From contig NZ_LNSB01000017.1 of NCBI RefSeq assembly GCF_001468285.1, positions 1 through 64,000 of the forward strand: DNA of 64,000 nt. The letters run 5' to 3'. Made by a program: the position numbers and the translations under genes. The DNA comes from Sphingopyxis sp. HIX (lineage in GTDB: Bacteria; Pseudomonadota; Alphaproteobacteria; Sphingomonadales; Sphingomonadaceae). Each line of letters starts with the position of its first letter. The first letter of the stretch is position 1. Shown one piece after another: positions 35,320-43,821 of the stretch. The notes beneath the pieces were generated by a model. That model worked only from the letters and a program-made list of their open reading frames with translations, had not been told where the DNA came from and did no database searches.

Positions 35320-36516
35320 TTGTCATCGAAATCGACGGGCCTGCGCCATTGGCGCCAGCGCTTCAATGCGCTGTTTCAGGACCATGAAATCTTCATCCGC
35401 ACGCACGGTCACGTGCGATTCCTTCGTATCAGCGCCAAATGGCAGAAGCGCGTCGCGCTCATCGCCGCCGCGGTGCTGCTCGCCTGGGCGGGCGCGACGC
35501 TGGCGGTGCTGGTCAACCAGCTGCTGACCTCGGGCGAACGCGCCGCGGTCGCCGAGCAGCAGGCCGCCGCCGCCGCCGCCGAAGCGCGCATCGCCAAATA
35601 TCGCGACAGCGTCGCCGAAACCGCAGCCGACCTCGCCGATCGCCAGGACCAGCTCGACGAATGGTCGAAGGTGCATTTCGGGGTCGAGGCCGATGCGGTC
35701 ACCCCCGAAGAAGGCGCTGACGCGCCGAAGGCCGAACCCGCCGCGCTCGAAACCAGCGCGATCGACCCGAACCTGCCCCCCGAGGCGCAGGCGCTCGCGC
35801 GCATCGAAAAACGCCAGGAGGCCTTCGCGGGCCGCCTGCTCGCCGCGGTGAACGACCGCGCTACCAAGGCCGAGACGGCGGTCGCCGCGCTCGGGCTCGA
35901 CCCCAAGGGCCTCGTCCGCAGCGCCGCGGCCGGCCGCGGCGGTCCCTTCATTCCGTACCGCGGCAAGATGGGCAAGGCGAAGGCCTTCGGCCCGTCCTTC
36001 GCCAAGCTGGAGGGCGCGCTGTTCCGCATGGAAGTGCTCGAACGCACGCTCGTCGCGGTGCCCTCGGGCAACCCCGCCGACGTGATGATGATGTCGTCGG
36101 GCTTCGGCTATCGCAGCGATCCCTTCACCGGCGCCGGCGCGATGCACGCCGGCCTCGACTTCCGCGGCCCGATCGGCACCCCGATCCTCGCCGCCGCGCC
36201 GGGCAAGATCGTCTTCGTCGGCCAGAAGTCGGGTTACGGCAATGTCGTCGAGGTCGACCATGGTCAGGGGATCTTAACCCGCTATGCCCACTTGTCGGGG
36301 TTCACCACGCGGGTGGGAACGCAGGTCGCGGCCGGGGAACAGATCGCCAAAATGGGTTCGACCGGGCGCTCGACCGGCAGCCACCTGCATTTCGAAGTTC
36401 GTTTGAACGGCGTCGCGGTCAACCCCCGCCGTTTTCTGGAGGCCAAAGCCGATGTTCTCGAAGTCAAAGACGACGCCCGACAGCGAGTCGGTTCCGTCGC
36501 CAGTGCCGCCCGCTAA
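35320..36516 (+). CDS. M23 family metallopeptidase (LytM-type), membrane-anchored
   Basis: 398 residues from a TTG start; no in-frame ATG lies near. A membrane segment at about 46-68 and a coiled-coil region (74-125) precede the peptidase. Zinc and catalytic residues are complete: MHAGLD (H276, D280), YAHLSG (H323) and SHLHFEV (H355, H357). Such enzymes cut peptide cross-links in peptidoglycan or activate amidases. The 3' end overlaps the bactofilin gene by 65 bases in another frame, a gene pair known to act in cell-shape control in several proteobacteria. Confidence 0.92.
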   Translation: MSSKSTGLRHWRQRFNALFQDHEIFIRTHGHVRFLRISAKWQKRVALIAAAVLLAWAGATLAVLVNQLLTSGERAAVAEQQAAAAAAEARIAKYRDSVAETAADLADRQDQLDEWSKVHFGVEADAVTPEEGADAPKAEPAALETSAIDPNLPPEAQALARIEKRQEAFAGRLLAAVNDRATKAETAVAALGLDPKGLVRSAAAGRGGPFIPYRGKMGKAKAFGPSFAKLEGALFRMEVLERTLVAVPSGNPADVMMMSSGFGYRSDPFTGAGAMHAGLDFRGPIGTPILAAAPGKIVFVGQKSGYGNVVEVDHGQGILTRYAHLSGFTTRVGTQVAAGEQIAKMGSTGRSTGSHLHFEVRLNGVAVNPRRFLEAKADVLEVKDDARQRVGSVASAAR

Positions 36517-36919
36517 GATGGCGACCGGCGCGCGCCATACGACCTTTTCGATCCTCGGATCGGACGTGGTCGTCACCGGCAATGTCTCCGCGACCGTCGA
36601 CCTGCACGTCGACGGCAAGATCGAGGGCGACCTGAAATGCGCCAACCTCGTCCAAGGCGAGGCGAGCGAGATCAAGGGCGCGGTGGTCGCCGAGACCGCG
36701 AAGATCGCGGGCCTCGTCGACGGCTCGATCGAGGCGAAGACGCTGATCGTCCACGCCACCGCGCGGATCACCGGCGACGTCGTCTACGAAACGATCACGA
36801 TCGAGAATGGCGGCAAGATCGACGGCAAGCTGTCGCACCGCCGCCACGGCGCGGGCGTCGCCAAGGCCCCCCCGCCGCTCGAGGTGGTCGAGAATAAGTC
36901 GGCCTCGCTGGGCATCTGA
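36452..36919 (+). CDS. Bactofilin
   Basis: 155 residues. A disordered Ser/Pro-rich N-terminus, then the bactofilin beta-helix repeats from about residue 30 (FSILGSDVVVTGNVSATVDL, VDGKIEGDLKC, GSIEAKTLIVHATARITGDV, IENGGKIDGKLSHRR). Bactofilins polymerise without nucleotide and place cell-wall enzymes. ATG 36452 follows GGAGG and lies inside the end of the M23 gene, giving strong coupling. The likely partner is that M23 peptidase. Confidence 0.93.
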   Translation: MFSKSKTTPDSESVPSPVPPAKMATGARHTTFSILGSDVVVTGNVSATVDLHVDGKIEGDLKCANLVQGEASEIKGAVVAETAKIAGLVDGSIEAKTLIVHATARITGDVVYETITIENGGKIDGKLSHRRHGAGVAKAPPPLEVVENKSASLGI

Positions 36920-36934
36920 CGCGGGCCGCCCGGC

Positions 36935-38698
36935 TCAGTTGGACAGCGCGCTCTCGCGGCTCGGGCCTTCGTCGCGCCGCGCCGCGGTACTGCTGCGCTG
37001 GATCGCCACGCAGTCGCGCCCGCCGCGCTTGGCATCGTAGAGCGCCTCGTCGGCGAGCCGGTAGAGCTGCTGGAAATCGCTCGCCGGGCGCACCTCGGCG
37101 ACCCCGACGCTGGCGGTGACGATACGCTCGCCGATCGCGTCGCGATGGTCGCAGGCGGCGATGCCGCGCCGCACGCTTTCGGCGAAGCGCGCGAGCACCA
37201 TGCCCTCCATGCCGACGGTGAGCAGCCCGAATTCCTCGCCGCCAAGCCGCGCCGCGGTGCACATCGGCCCCTCCCAGCGCGCGATCCGCCGCCCGATCTC
37301 GCAGAGCACCGCGTCGCCCGCGTCGTGGCCGTGGATGTCGTTGATCGATTTGAAGCGGTCGATGTCGACGAGCAGCAGCGCCGCGGGCAGGTCGTCGGCG
37401 CGCGCGCGTTCGAGCAAGGGCGTCACGCTGTCGACGAAGCCGCGGCGGTTGGGCAGCCCGGTCAACGGATCGCGCCGCGCGAGCTGCTGCGCCAGCGCCT
37501 CCGATTCGCGCGCGCTGTCGCGCTCGACGCGGAGCGTCGCGAGCCGCCTTGTCGCCGAGGCCGACAGCCACAGCGCCTGCCAGGTCGCCGCGGCGAGCAC
37601 GAGCAATTTCGACCCGCCGCCCCACACGCTGTCGTCGACGTCGACGATATGGATGAAGGCGAGCACCGCCATCGGCAGGCACCAGGCCGCGAGGAAATCG
37701 CGCGCCTCGACCGACCCGCGGCGCCACGCCCAGCCGAGGCAGAGCGCCACCGCGATCAGGTCGGCGACGACGATCAGCCCCAGGACATTGCCCCAGGCGG
37801 CGAGGCTCTCGCTGCGGATGAGCGCGAGCGGGATGCCGATGACGCCGACGATTGCCCCGAGCGACAGCGCACCACTGCGCAGCCAGCGCGGCACGACGCT
37901 ACGCTCGATCGCCAGCACCGCGCTCGCGGTGGCGACGGCGATGGCGAAACAGGCGAGCAGGGTCGCGAGCTGCGCCGACACCGTGCCCGCGAGGCCGGGA
38001 AAGAGCGCGAGATGCGCCTGCGACCAGAGCGCGCCCCAGACGAGCATCGTCGCCGACCAGCCCGCCTGCCACGCGAGATATTGCCGCCGCACCGCGACCG
38101 CGAGCGACAGGCTGTAGATGCCGCTGACGAGCAGCAGGGTCAGCGCCGCGCCGACGCCCACCGCCATGCCGGTCGACTGCACCACCGCCTCGTCCTTGGG
38201 CAGCAGCCGCGCGCGGAACAGGCCATAACTCGCGAGCCGGTCGAAGCGCAAAGTCACGCCGGTGAGCTTCGCGCTGCGCTCGGGCGCCTCGAACAGGATC
38301 TGCCCGCCCGCGCGCCAGTGCGATCCAAAATCGCCCTGCCGCACCTGCTGCCAGCGCGTCTGCCCGTCGGCATAGGTGAAGGCGACCGCGAGCCGGTCGA
38401 AGCGCGTCTGGTGGACGAGCAGCGCGAGATCGCCGCGCGTGATCGCCACCTTCGCCGGATCGGTGCGCAGCCACAGGCTGCCGCGATGATAGCCCTCGGG
38501 CGTGCCGGTGCAGGCATAGCGCAGCGCCGCCAGCCGGTCGTCGGGCACATCGGTCGCGCTCACCGCATGGCAGAGCCGGCCCTCGCCGTTCAGCGTCACC
38601 GCCTGCGCCGGCGCCGCCGCCAGACCGAGCAACAGCAACGCCAGGCCGAAAAACAGCCGGCCGCAGAGCTTCGCCAAGGGATCGCGCACGACGGTCAT
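36935..38698 (-). CDS. Diguanylate cyclase with 7TM-DISM-type membrane domain
   Basis: 587 residues. Signal peptide (LALLLLGLAAAPAQA), a periplasmic sensor domain of about 150 residues with three cysteines, seven or eight membrane helices (about 185-400), a short coiled coil, then GGDEF with the active motif RLGGEEFGL (486-490). The RxxD inhibitory site five residues upstream is absent (CTAAR), so product inhibition through the usual I-site is unlikely. It would make c-di-GMP in response to a periplasmic ligand. It ends 15 bases from bactofilin, tail to tail. Confidence 0.92.
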   Translation of the reverse strand: MTVVRDPLAKLCGRLFFGLALLLLGLAAAPAQAVTLNGEGRLCHAVSATDVPDDRLAALRYACTGTPEGYHRGSLWLRTDPAKVAITRGDLALLVHQTRFDRLAVAFTYADGQTRWQQVRQGDFGSHWRAGGQILFEAPERSAKLTGVTLRFDRLASYGLFRARLLPKDEAVVQSTGMAVGVGAALTLLLVSGIYSLSLAVAVRRQYLAWQAGWSATMLVWGALWSQAHLALFPGLAGTVSAQLATLLACFAIAVATASAVLAIERSVVPRWLRSGALSLGAIVGVIGIPLALIRSESLAAWGNVLGLIVVADLIAVALCLGWAWRRGSVEARDFLAAWCLPMAVLAFIHIVDVDDSVWGGGSKLLVLAAATWQALWLSASATRRLATLRVERDSARESEALAQQLARRDPLTGLPNRRGFVDSVTPLLERARADDLPAALLLVDIDRFKSINDIHGHDAGDAVLCEIGRRIARWEGPMCTAARLGGEEFGLLTVGMEGMVLARFAESVRRGIAACDHRDAIGERIVTASVGVAEVRPASDFQQLYRLADEALYDAKRGGRDCVAIQRSSTAARRDEGPSRESALSN

Positions 38699-38760
38699 GC
38701 CCCGGCTATCGCAGCAATAGGTTGGAAAATCTTTACCATGATCGCGCGCGCTTTTCGGTC

Positions 38761-39054
38761 TCACCGGCGGCCGACGCGCATCGCGACGCGCACCCGATCG
38801 CCGAGCCCGACGCCTTCGGCCTTCTGCACCGCGACCTTGACCGGCAGCAGATAGGTGCCGTCGCGCGGGAAGAGCGAGGTCGCGAATTCGGTCGAACCGA
38901 TCGTCGCGATCACCGGCACCACGCCCCAGCCATAGCTTTCGGAGAGCGCGGCGTAGCGGATCTCGCCGACATGGTCGTCGGGCACGGGCGCGAAGAGGAA
39001 AGGCGCGGGGCCGCGCCATTCGACGATCGCCGTGTCGAAGACGATCTCCGCCAT
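38761..39054 (-). CDS. DUF1905 domain protein
   Basis: 97 residues covering one DUF1905 beta-barrel-like domain: FDTAIVEWRGPAPFLFAPVP, VPVIATIGSTEFATSLFPRD, YLLPVKVAVQKAEGVGLGD. The ATG overlaps the comM stop by one base (TGATG), so it is translated with comM. The function of DUF1905 is unknown. It is separate from the diguanylate cyclase downstream, 62 bases away. Confidence 0.88.
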   Translation of the reverse strand: MAEIVFDTAIVEWRGPAPFLFAPVPDDHVGEIRYAALSESYGWGVVPVIATIGSTEFATSLFPRDGTYLLPVKVAVQKAEGVGLGDRVRVAMRVGRR

Positions 39055-40562
39055 CAGCTGCGCGGCGCCTGCCGCCGATAGCTCAAAGCCTCGGCGACAT
39101 GGATGCGCCCGACGCTGTCCACCCCCGCGAGGTCGGCGATGGTGCGCGCGACCCGCAGAATGCGCGTGTAGCCGCGCGCCGACAGCCGCATCGCCTCGGC
39201 CGCCTGCGCGAGCAGTTTCCGCCCCGGCTCGTCGGGGGTCGCGACCGCCTCGAGCAGCTCGCCGTCGATCTCGGCATTGGTGCGCGCCTTGTGCCCCGCA
39301 TAGCGCAAGGTCTGGACTTCGCGCGCGCCCGCGACGCGCGCGGCGACTTCGGCGCTGCCCTCGGCGGGAGGCGGCAGGACGAGGTCGGCGGCGCGCACCG
39401 CCTCGACCTCGACGTGCAGGTCGATGCGGTCCAGCAAGGGCCCCGAGAGCTTCGCCTGATAGTCGGCGGCGCAGCGCGGCGCGCGGCTGCACGCGAGTGC
39501 GGGGTCGCCGAGATGGCCGCAGCGGCACGGATTCATCGCCGCGACGAGCTGGACGCGCGCGGGAAAGGTGACATGCGCATTGGCGCGCGCGACGCTGACC
39601 TCGCCGGTCTCGAGCGGCTGGCGCAGCGAATCGAGCACCGCGCGCTGGAACTCGGGCAATTCGTCGAGGAACAGCACGCCGAGATGCGCGAGGCTGACCT
39701 CGCCCGGCCGCACGCGCAGCCCGCCGCCGACGAGCGCGGGCATCGACGCCGAATGATGCGGGCTACGGAAGGGCCGCGCGCGGACGAGCCGCCCGCCCTC
39801 GAGCGTGCCCGCGACCGAGGCGATCATCGACACTTCGAGCGCCTCGGCGGGGGTGAGGTCGGGGAGGATGCCCGGCATGCACGCCGCCATCAGCGACTTG
39901 CCCGCGCCCGGCGGGCCGGACATCATCAGATTATGCGCCCCCGCCGCAGCGATTTCGAGCGCGCGCTTGGCGGTCTCCTGCCCCTTGACCTGCGCGAGGT
40001 CGGCGCCGCGGACGGGCGCTTCGACCTCGCCGGGTACCGGCGCGGCGAGCAGGGCGCTGCCGCGGAAATGGTTGAGCAGCGACAGGAGATCGGGCGCGCC
40101 GAGCACCTCGACCTGCCCCGCCCACGCCGCCTCGGGCCCCTGCGCCGCGGGGCAGACGAGCCCGCGCTCGACGCTCGCGGCGTGGATCGCGGCGAGCAGC
40201 ACCCCGGGCGAGGAAGCGACGCGGCCGTCGAGCCCGAGTTCGCCGACCACGACGTACGACGCCAGCGTCTCGGGATCGATCACCCCCATCGCGCCCAGCA
40301 GCGCGAGCGCGATCGGCAGGTCGTAGTGCGAGCCTTCCTTGGGCAGGTCGGCGGGCGAGAGGTTGACCGTGATGACCTTGGGCGGCAGCGACAGCCCGAT
40401 CGCCGCGATCGCGGCGCGCACGCGCTCGCGGCTTTCGCCGACCGCCTTGTCGGGCAGCCCGACAACGACGAAGCGCGGCATGCCGGGCGTGATCTGGCAC
40501 TGCACCTCGACCCCGCGCGCGTCGATGCCGAGATAGGCGACGGTGGAAACGATCGCGACCAT
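39054..40562 (-). CDS. comM: ComM/YifB-family AAA+ ATPase (Mg chelatase-like)
   Basis: 502 residues. An N-terminal Lon-protease-like domain (MVAIVSTVAYLGIDARGVEV, VGLPDKAVGESRERVRAA), Walker A GPPGAGKS (216-223), Walker B VLFLDELPEF, a cysteine cluster in NPCRCGHLG and a C-terminal Mg-chelatase domain. In Vibrio, ComM is a helicase that extends branch migration during natural transformation. Its presence alone does not show competence. GGGGGG precedes ATG 40562. Downstream is the coupled DUF1905 gene. Confidence 0.93.
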   Translation of the reverse strand: MVAIVSTVAYLGIDARGVEVQCQITPGMPRFVVVGLPDKAVGESRERVRAAIAAIGLSLPPKVITVNLSPADLPKEGSHYDLPIALALLGAMGVIDPETLASYVVVGELGLDGRVASSPGVLLAAIHAASVERGLVCPAAQGPEAAWAGQVEVLGAPDLLSLLNHFRGSALLAAPVPGEVEAPVRGADLAQVKGQETAKRALEIAAAGAHNLMMSGPPGAGKSLMAACMPGILPDLTPAEALEVSMIASVAGTLEGGRLVRARPFRSPHHSASMPALVGGGLRVRPGEVSLAHLGVLFLDELPEFQRAVLDSLRQPLETGEVSVARANAHVTFPARVQLVAAMNPCRCGHLGDPALACSRAPRCAADYQAKLSGPLLDRIDLHVEVEAVRAADLVLPPPAEGSAEVAARVAGAREVQTLRYAGHKARTNAEIDGELLEAVATPDEPGRKLLAQAAEAMRLSARGYTRILRVARTIADLAGVDSVGRIHVAEALSYRRQAPRS

Positions 40563-40710
40563 AGACCCCCCGGCGGGCCCGGCCGTCGACCGATGTGCCC
40601 GCTTTGTTCCCCGCGCCCTTTTACGCCAAGCGGCGGGAAGGTCGAGTCTTTTTCGAGGATTGCATCGATAGCGGATGGATCGGTGGATCGGGGGTGGGGA
40701 GCGGACCATC

Positions 40711-40860
40711 TTAATCCTCCCTATCGCGCAGCGATGGGGAGGGGGACCATGCGAAGCATGGTGGAGGGGTGGTAGCCTGAAAGCCGACGTCAAGGCCTCG
40801 ACCCCTCCACCACCCTGCGGGTGGTCCCCCTCCCCACGGCTTCGCCGCAGGGAGGATTAA
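40711..40860. repeat. Inverted doublet of 60-bp REP-like units
   Basis: Two 60-bp copies in inverse orientation (40711-40770 and 40801-40860) separated by exactly 30 bases. Each unit has TTAATCCTCCCT, a TCGCG/CGATG-type hairpin, GGGGAGGGGGACC, a second small hairpin and GGAGGGGT. This is the main content of the gene-free stretch 40563-40964; 40563-40710 shows nothing I can name, and 40861-40928 is plain sequence before the TetR promoter. Confidence 0.88.
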
Positions 40861-40928
40861 GCGCGTCCGTTCGCCGCCCCCAAAAACCCCCACCCCAGCT
40901 TGCATTTCCTGCACCCCCGATTTCGCAT

Positions 40929-40957
40929 TTGACAACATACCGACTGGTCGGTATGTT
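40929..40957 (+). promoter_or_regulatory. Sigma-70-type promoter of the TetR operon
   Basis: TTGACA (40929-40934), a 17-bp spacer and TATGTT (40952-40957). The predicted start of transcription, about 40964, is next to the ATG at 40965, so the tetR message may be leaderless. It overlaps the operator at 40933-40958 almost completely. Confidence 0.75.
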
Positions 40958-40958
40958 G
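40933..40958. promoter_or_regulatory. TetR-type operator, perfect 12-bp arms
   Basis: CAACATACCGAC (40933-40944) and GTCGGTATGTTG (40947-40958) are exact inverse complements around a 2-base centre. The site covers the spacer and -10 of the promoter immediately before a TetR gene, the classic layout for autorepression relieved by a ligand. Confidence 0.82.
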
Positions 40959-40964
40959 ATTCGC

Positions 40965-41615
40965 ATGACGACGAAACCCACCCCTCCCGTTCCGCTGCCG
41001 ATGGGCCGCCCGGCCCGCGGCAATGCGCGTGCCAAGCTGATCGCCGCGGCGCACAGCACAGTGCGGCGGCAGGGCTATGCCGCGACCAGCGTCGACGAGA
41101 TCTGCGCCGCCGCGGGCGTGACGAAAGGGGCTTTCTTCCACCATTTCGCGTCGAAGGAAGCGCTGGCGGTCGCGGCGGCCGAGGGCTGGACCGAGCGCGC
41201 GCGGCCGATGTTCGAGCTGGCGCCGCACAACCGGCTGGACGACCCGCTGGGCCGGCTGCTCGGCCATATCGATTTCCGCCTGGCGATGCTCGACGGGCCG
41301 ACCGAGGATTATACCTGCTTCGTCGGCACGATGGTGCAGGAGGCCTATGCGACGAGCGACCGCATCCGCGCCGCGTGCGAGGCGAGCATCAACGCCTATT
41401 GCCAGGCGCTGGCGCCCGACATCCAGGCCGCGATCGACCTGTACGGCACGCCCGAGGACATCAGTGCGATCGGCCTCGCGCAGCATGTCCAGTCGGTGCT
41501 GCAGGGCGCCTTCGTCCTGGCGAAAACCACGAACGATCCGGCGATTGCGCGCGGCACCGTCACCCATCTGAAGCGTTATGTCCGGATGCTGTTCGGGCGC
41601 GGAGGCGCGGCTTGA
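40965..41615 (+). CDS. TetR/AcrR-family transcriptional regulator
   Basis: 216 residues. The helix-turn-helix is NARAKLIAAAHSTVRRQGYA followed by TSVDEICAAAGVTKGAFFHHF, the strongest part of the family signature, and the rest is a helical ligand domain. ATG 40965 is taken because the in-frame ATG at 40953 lies inside the -10 box. It is likely to bind the palindrome at 40933-40958 and repress its own gene and the 15 genes that follow. The inducer is unknown; the neighbours suggest an electrophile, aldehyde or similar toxic compound. Confidence 0.93.
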   Translation: MTTKPTPPVPLPMGRPARGNARAKLIAAAHSTVRRQGYAATSVDEICAAAGVTKGAFFHHFASKEALAVAAAEGWTERARPMFELAPHNRLDDPLGRLLGHIDFRLAMLDGPTEDYTCFVGTMVQEAYATSDRIRAACEASINAYCQALAPDIQAAIDLYGTPEDISAIGLAQHVQSVLQGAFVLAKTTNDPAIARGTVTHLKRYVRMLFGRGGAA

Positions 41616-41687
41616 TGCGACAGGTAATTGCGGCCGCGCGCCGCCAACGCTGACTAACAAACCCCCACCCCCCGAAGGAGAGAGTAG

Positions 41688-42125
41688 ATGCCCCAGATGA
41701 TTTTCGTGAACCTGCCGGTGACCGACCTTCCCAGGTCGAAAGCCTTTTACGAGGCGGTCGGCGCGGTCAACAACCCGGCCTTCACCGACGAGACCGCCGC
41801 CTGCATGGTGGTGACCGAAGGGTCGATCCACGTCATGCTGCTGACGCATGAAAAATGGGCGACCTTCACCTCGAAGGCGATCCCCGACGCGCACACGACG
41901 GCGCAGGTCCTGCTCTGCGTCTCGGCCGACAGCCGCGCCGACGTCGATGCGCAGGTCGACAAGGCGGTCGCCGCGGGCGGCAAGGCCGACCCGACCCCGA
42001 CCCAGGAATATGGCGACTTCATGTACGGCCGCAGCTTCGAGGATCCCGACGGCCATATCTGGGAAGTGATGTGGATGGACCCGACCGCCATCCCCGCCGG
42101 CGAACCCGCCGAAGCCGCGGCCTGA
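41688..42125 (+). CDS. VOC (glyoxalase/bleomycin resistance) family protein, gene 2 of the TetR cluster
   Basis: 145 residues forming one vicinal-oxygen-chelate module pair: MIFVNLPVTDLPRSKAFYEA, then GRSFEDPDGHIWEVMWMDPT with the C-terminal metal-ligand glutamate region. A strong GAAGGAGAGAG ribosome site precedes ATG 41688. It is the first structural gene after tetR, 72 bases away. The family includes glyoxalases, dioxygenases and antibiotic-binding proteins, so the reaction cannot be assigned. Confidence 0.9.
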   Translation: MPQMIFVNLPVTDLPRSKAFYEAVGAVNNPAFTDETAACMVVTEGSIHVMLLTHEKWATFTSKAIPDAHTTAQVLLCVSADSRADVDAQVDKAVAAGGKADPTPTQEYGDFMYGRSFEDPDGHIWEVMWMDPTAIPAGEPAEAAA

Positions 42126-42153
42126 GCCAGCGTTGGGCGCGAGGAGGAAGAGC

Positions 42154-42570
42154 ATGACCGACGCAGTCCCCACCAAGGGTCAGACGATCGCCGGCCGCAT
42201 CCTGAGCGGATTGGTGATCCTCTTCCTCCTCTTCGACGCGGGGCTCAAGCTCGCGTCGCCCGCGACCGCGATCAAATATAGCCCGCCGGGGCTCGGCTGG
42301 CCGCTCGAGACCGGCACCATGTATCTGCTGGGCACGCTGCTGCTGATCCCGACCCTGCTCCATATCTGGCGCCCGACCGCGATCCTCGGCGCGATCCTGA
42401 TCACCGGCTATCTCGGCGGCGCGATCGCGACGCATGTCCGCATCGGCAGCCCGCTGTTCAGCCACAGCCTGTTCGGGGTCTATCTCGGCCTGATGCTGTG
42501 GGGCGGACTGTGGCTCCGCGATCCGCGCGTCCGCGCGCTGATCCCCTTTTCGAAGGGAGCCGCGGCATGA
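42154..42570 (+). CDS. DoxX-like small membrane protein
   Basis: 138 residues with four predicted membrane helices (about 15-33, 55-75, 82-100, 107-128): ILSGLVILFLLFDAGLKL, LYLLGTLLLIPTLLHI-like segments and a short cytosolic tail. This layout fits DoxX-family proteins, often found beside VOC and GST genes. GAGGAGGAAG is the ribosome site. The stop overlaps the DUF4287 start (ATGA). The molecular role is unknown. Confidence 0.78.
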   Translation: MTDAVPTKGQTIAGRILSGLVILFLLFDAGLKLASPATAIKYSPPGLGWPLETGTMYLLGTLLLIPTLLHIWRPTAILGAILITGYLGGAIATHVRIGSPLFSHSLFGVYLGLMLWGGLWLRDPRVRALIPFSKGAAA

Positions 42571-42785
42571 GTTTCCAGGCCTATATGGACAATGTCGAGG
42601 CCAAGACCGGCCAGTCGCCCGACGCGCTGAAAGCCATCGCGATCGAAAAGGGCCTCGCCGACGACCAGGGGCTCGCCCCCGGGGTCAAGGCCGGCGCGAT
42701 CATCGACTGGCTGAAGGCGGATTACGACCTCGGCCACGGCCACGCGATGTCGATCGTCGCCTATCTCAAAGGCAAGCGGAGCTAG
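42567..42785 (+). CDS. DUF4287 domain protein
   Basis: 72 residues: MSFQAYMDNVEAKTGQSPDA followed by a KAGAIIDWLKADYDLGHGHAM helix and IVAYLKGKR. This is the typical complete DUF4287 domain, a small alpha-helical cytoplasmic protein of unknown function. It overlaps the DoxX-like stop by 4 bases and is thus translated with it. Confidence 0.9.
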   Translation: MSFQAYMDNVEAKTGQSPDALKAIAIEKGLADDQGLAPGVKAGAIIDWLKADYDLGHGHAMSIVAYLKGKRS

Positions 42786-42815
42786 ACTCCGTCAACAACT
42801 CAAGAGGATCGTCCC

Positions 42816-43784
42816 ATGACAGCTTTCCCCTCGCTGCCCCTTTTCCGCCGCCGCACCCCGGCCATCGCCCGGGCCCTGCTGGCCACCGCGACCTTGCTGG
42901 CGGCCACCCCCGCGGCGCTGCATGCTCAGACGCCGGCTCCGGCCGCGGTCTCGGCGGCCGCCAAGACCGGCTATGCCGAAGTCGACGGCGCGCGCATCTA
43001 TTATCAGGTCCATGGCGACCTGGCCTCGGGCCGTACCCCGCTGCTCGTGCTGCACGGCGCGTTCATGTCGGGCGATGCGATGGCGCCGCTGATCGCGCCG
43101 CTAGCGGCGACGCGGCCGGTGATCGCGATCGATTCGCGCGGCCACGGCCGCACCGGCGATGCGCCGGGCGGCCTCAGCTATGACCAGATGGCGCACGACG
43201 CGGCGGGCGTCCTTGCGGCGCTGAAGGTCGAGAAGGCCGATGTGCTCGGTTATTCGATGGGCGCCGCGACCGCGCTGCGCCTCGCGATGCTCCACCCCGA
43301 AAGGACCGGCAAGCAGGTCATCATCTCGGGCGCCTACCGGCTCGACGGCATGCCGCCCGAACTGATCAAGAGCATCGCAAGCCTGACCCCCGAAATCTTC
43401 GCGGGCTCGCCGATCGAGAGCGGGTACAAGGCGCTGTCGCCGACGCCCGACGCCTTTCCGGTGCTGGTGAACGAGATCAAGGCGCTCGATGCCACCGATT
43501 TCGCCTGGTCCGAGGACGGGATCCGCGCGATCGGGGGCAAGACGATGGTCATCGCCGGCGACAATGACGGCACCACGCTGGAACATACGATCGCGCTGTT
43601 CAAATTGCGCGGCGGTTACGACCTGCCGACCATCTTGCAGGGCTTCATGACCGAAGGGCCCAAGGCGCGGCTCGCGATCCTGCCCGCGACCTCGCACATC
43701 GGCATCATGGCCGAGGCGCCCGCGATCGCCGCGATGGCGACCGCCTTCCTCGACGACAAGGCGCCGCCGCCGCCCGCCTTCTGA
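42816..43784 (+). CDS. Alpha/beta hydrolase, exported
   Basis: 322 residues with a signal peptide (cleavage near ALHAQ). Alpha/beta hydrolase fold with oxyanion segment LLVLHGAFMSG, nucleophile elbow GYSMG (S147), an acid in IAGDNDG and histidine in ATSHIG. It is the only clearly secreted enzyme of the cluster, so it may act on the inducing compound in the periplasm. The substrate is unknown. It lies 30 bases after DUF4287 with an AAGAGGA ribosome site. Confidence 0.9.
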   Translation: MTAFPSLPLFRRRTPAIARALLATATLLAATPAALHAQTPAPAAVSAAAKTGYAEVDGARIYYQVHGDLASGRTPLLVLHGAFMSGDAMAPLIAPLAATRPVIAIDSRGHGRTGDAPGGLSYDQMAHDAAGVLAALKVEKADVLGYSMGAATALRLAMLHPERTGKQVIISGAYRLDGMPPELIKSIASLTPEIFAGSPIESGYKALSPTPDAFPVLVNEIKALDATDFAWSEDGIRAIGGKTMVIAGDNDGTTLEHTIALFKLRGGYDLPTILQGFMTEGPKARLAILPATSHIGIMAEAPAIAAMATAFLDDKAPPPPAF

Positions 43785-43821
43785 CCCCACCCGCCAAACG
43801 ACGCGATCAAAGGAGAGGATC

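Noticed and set aside
39054..40562. comM as evidence of natural competence
   Set aside because: ComM/YifB is widespread in non-competent bacteria and no other competence gene is in the window.
40953..40967. ATG 40953 as start of tetR
   Set aside because: It lies inside the -10 element and the operator, so it would not be in the transcript. ATG 40965 fits.
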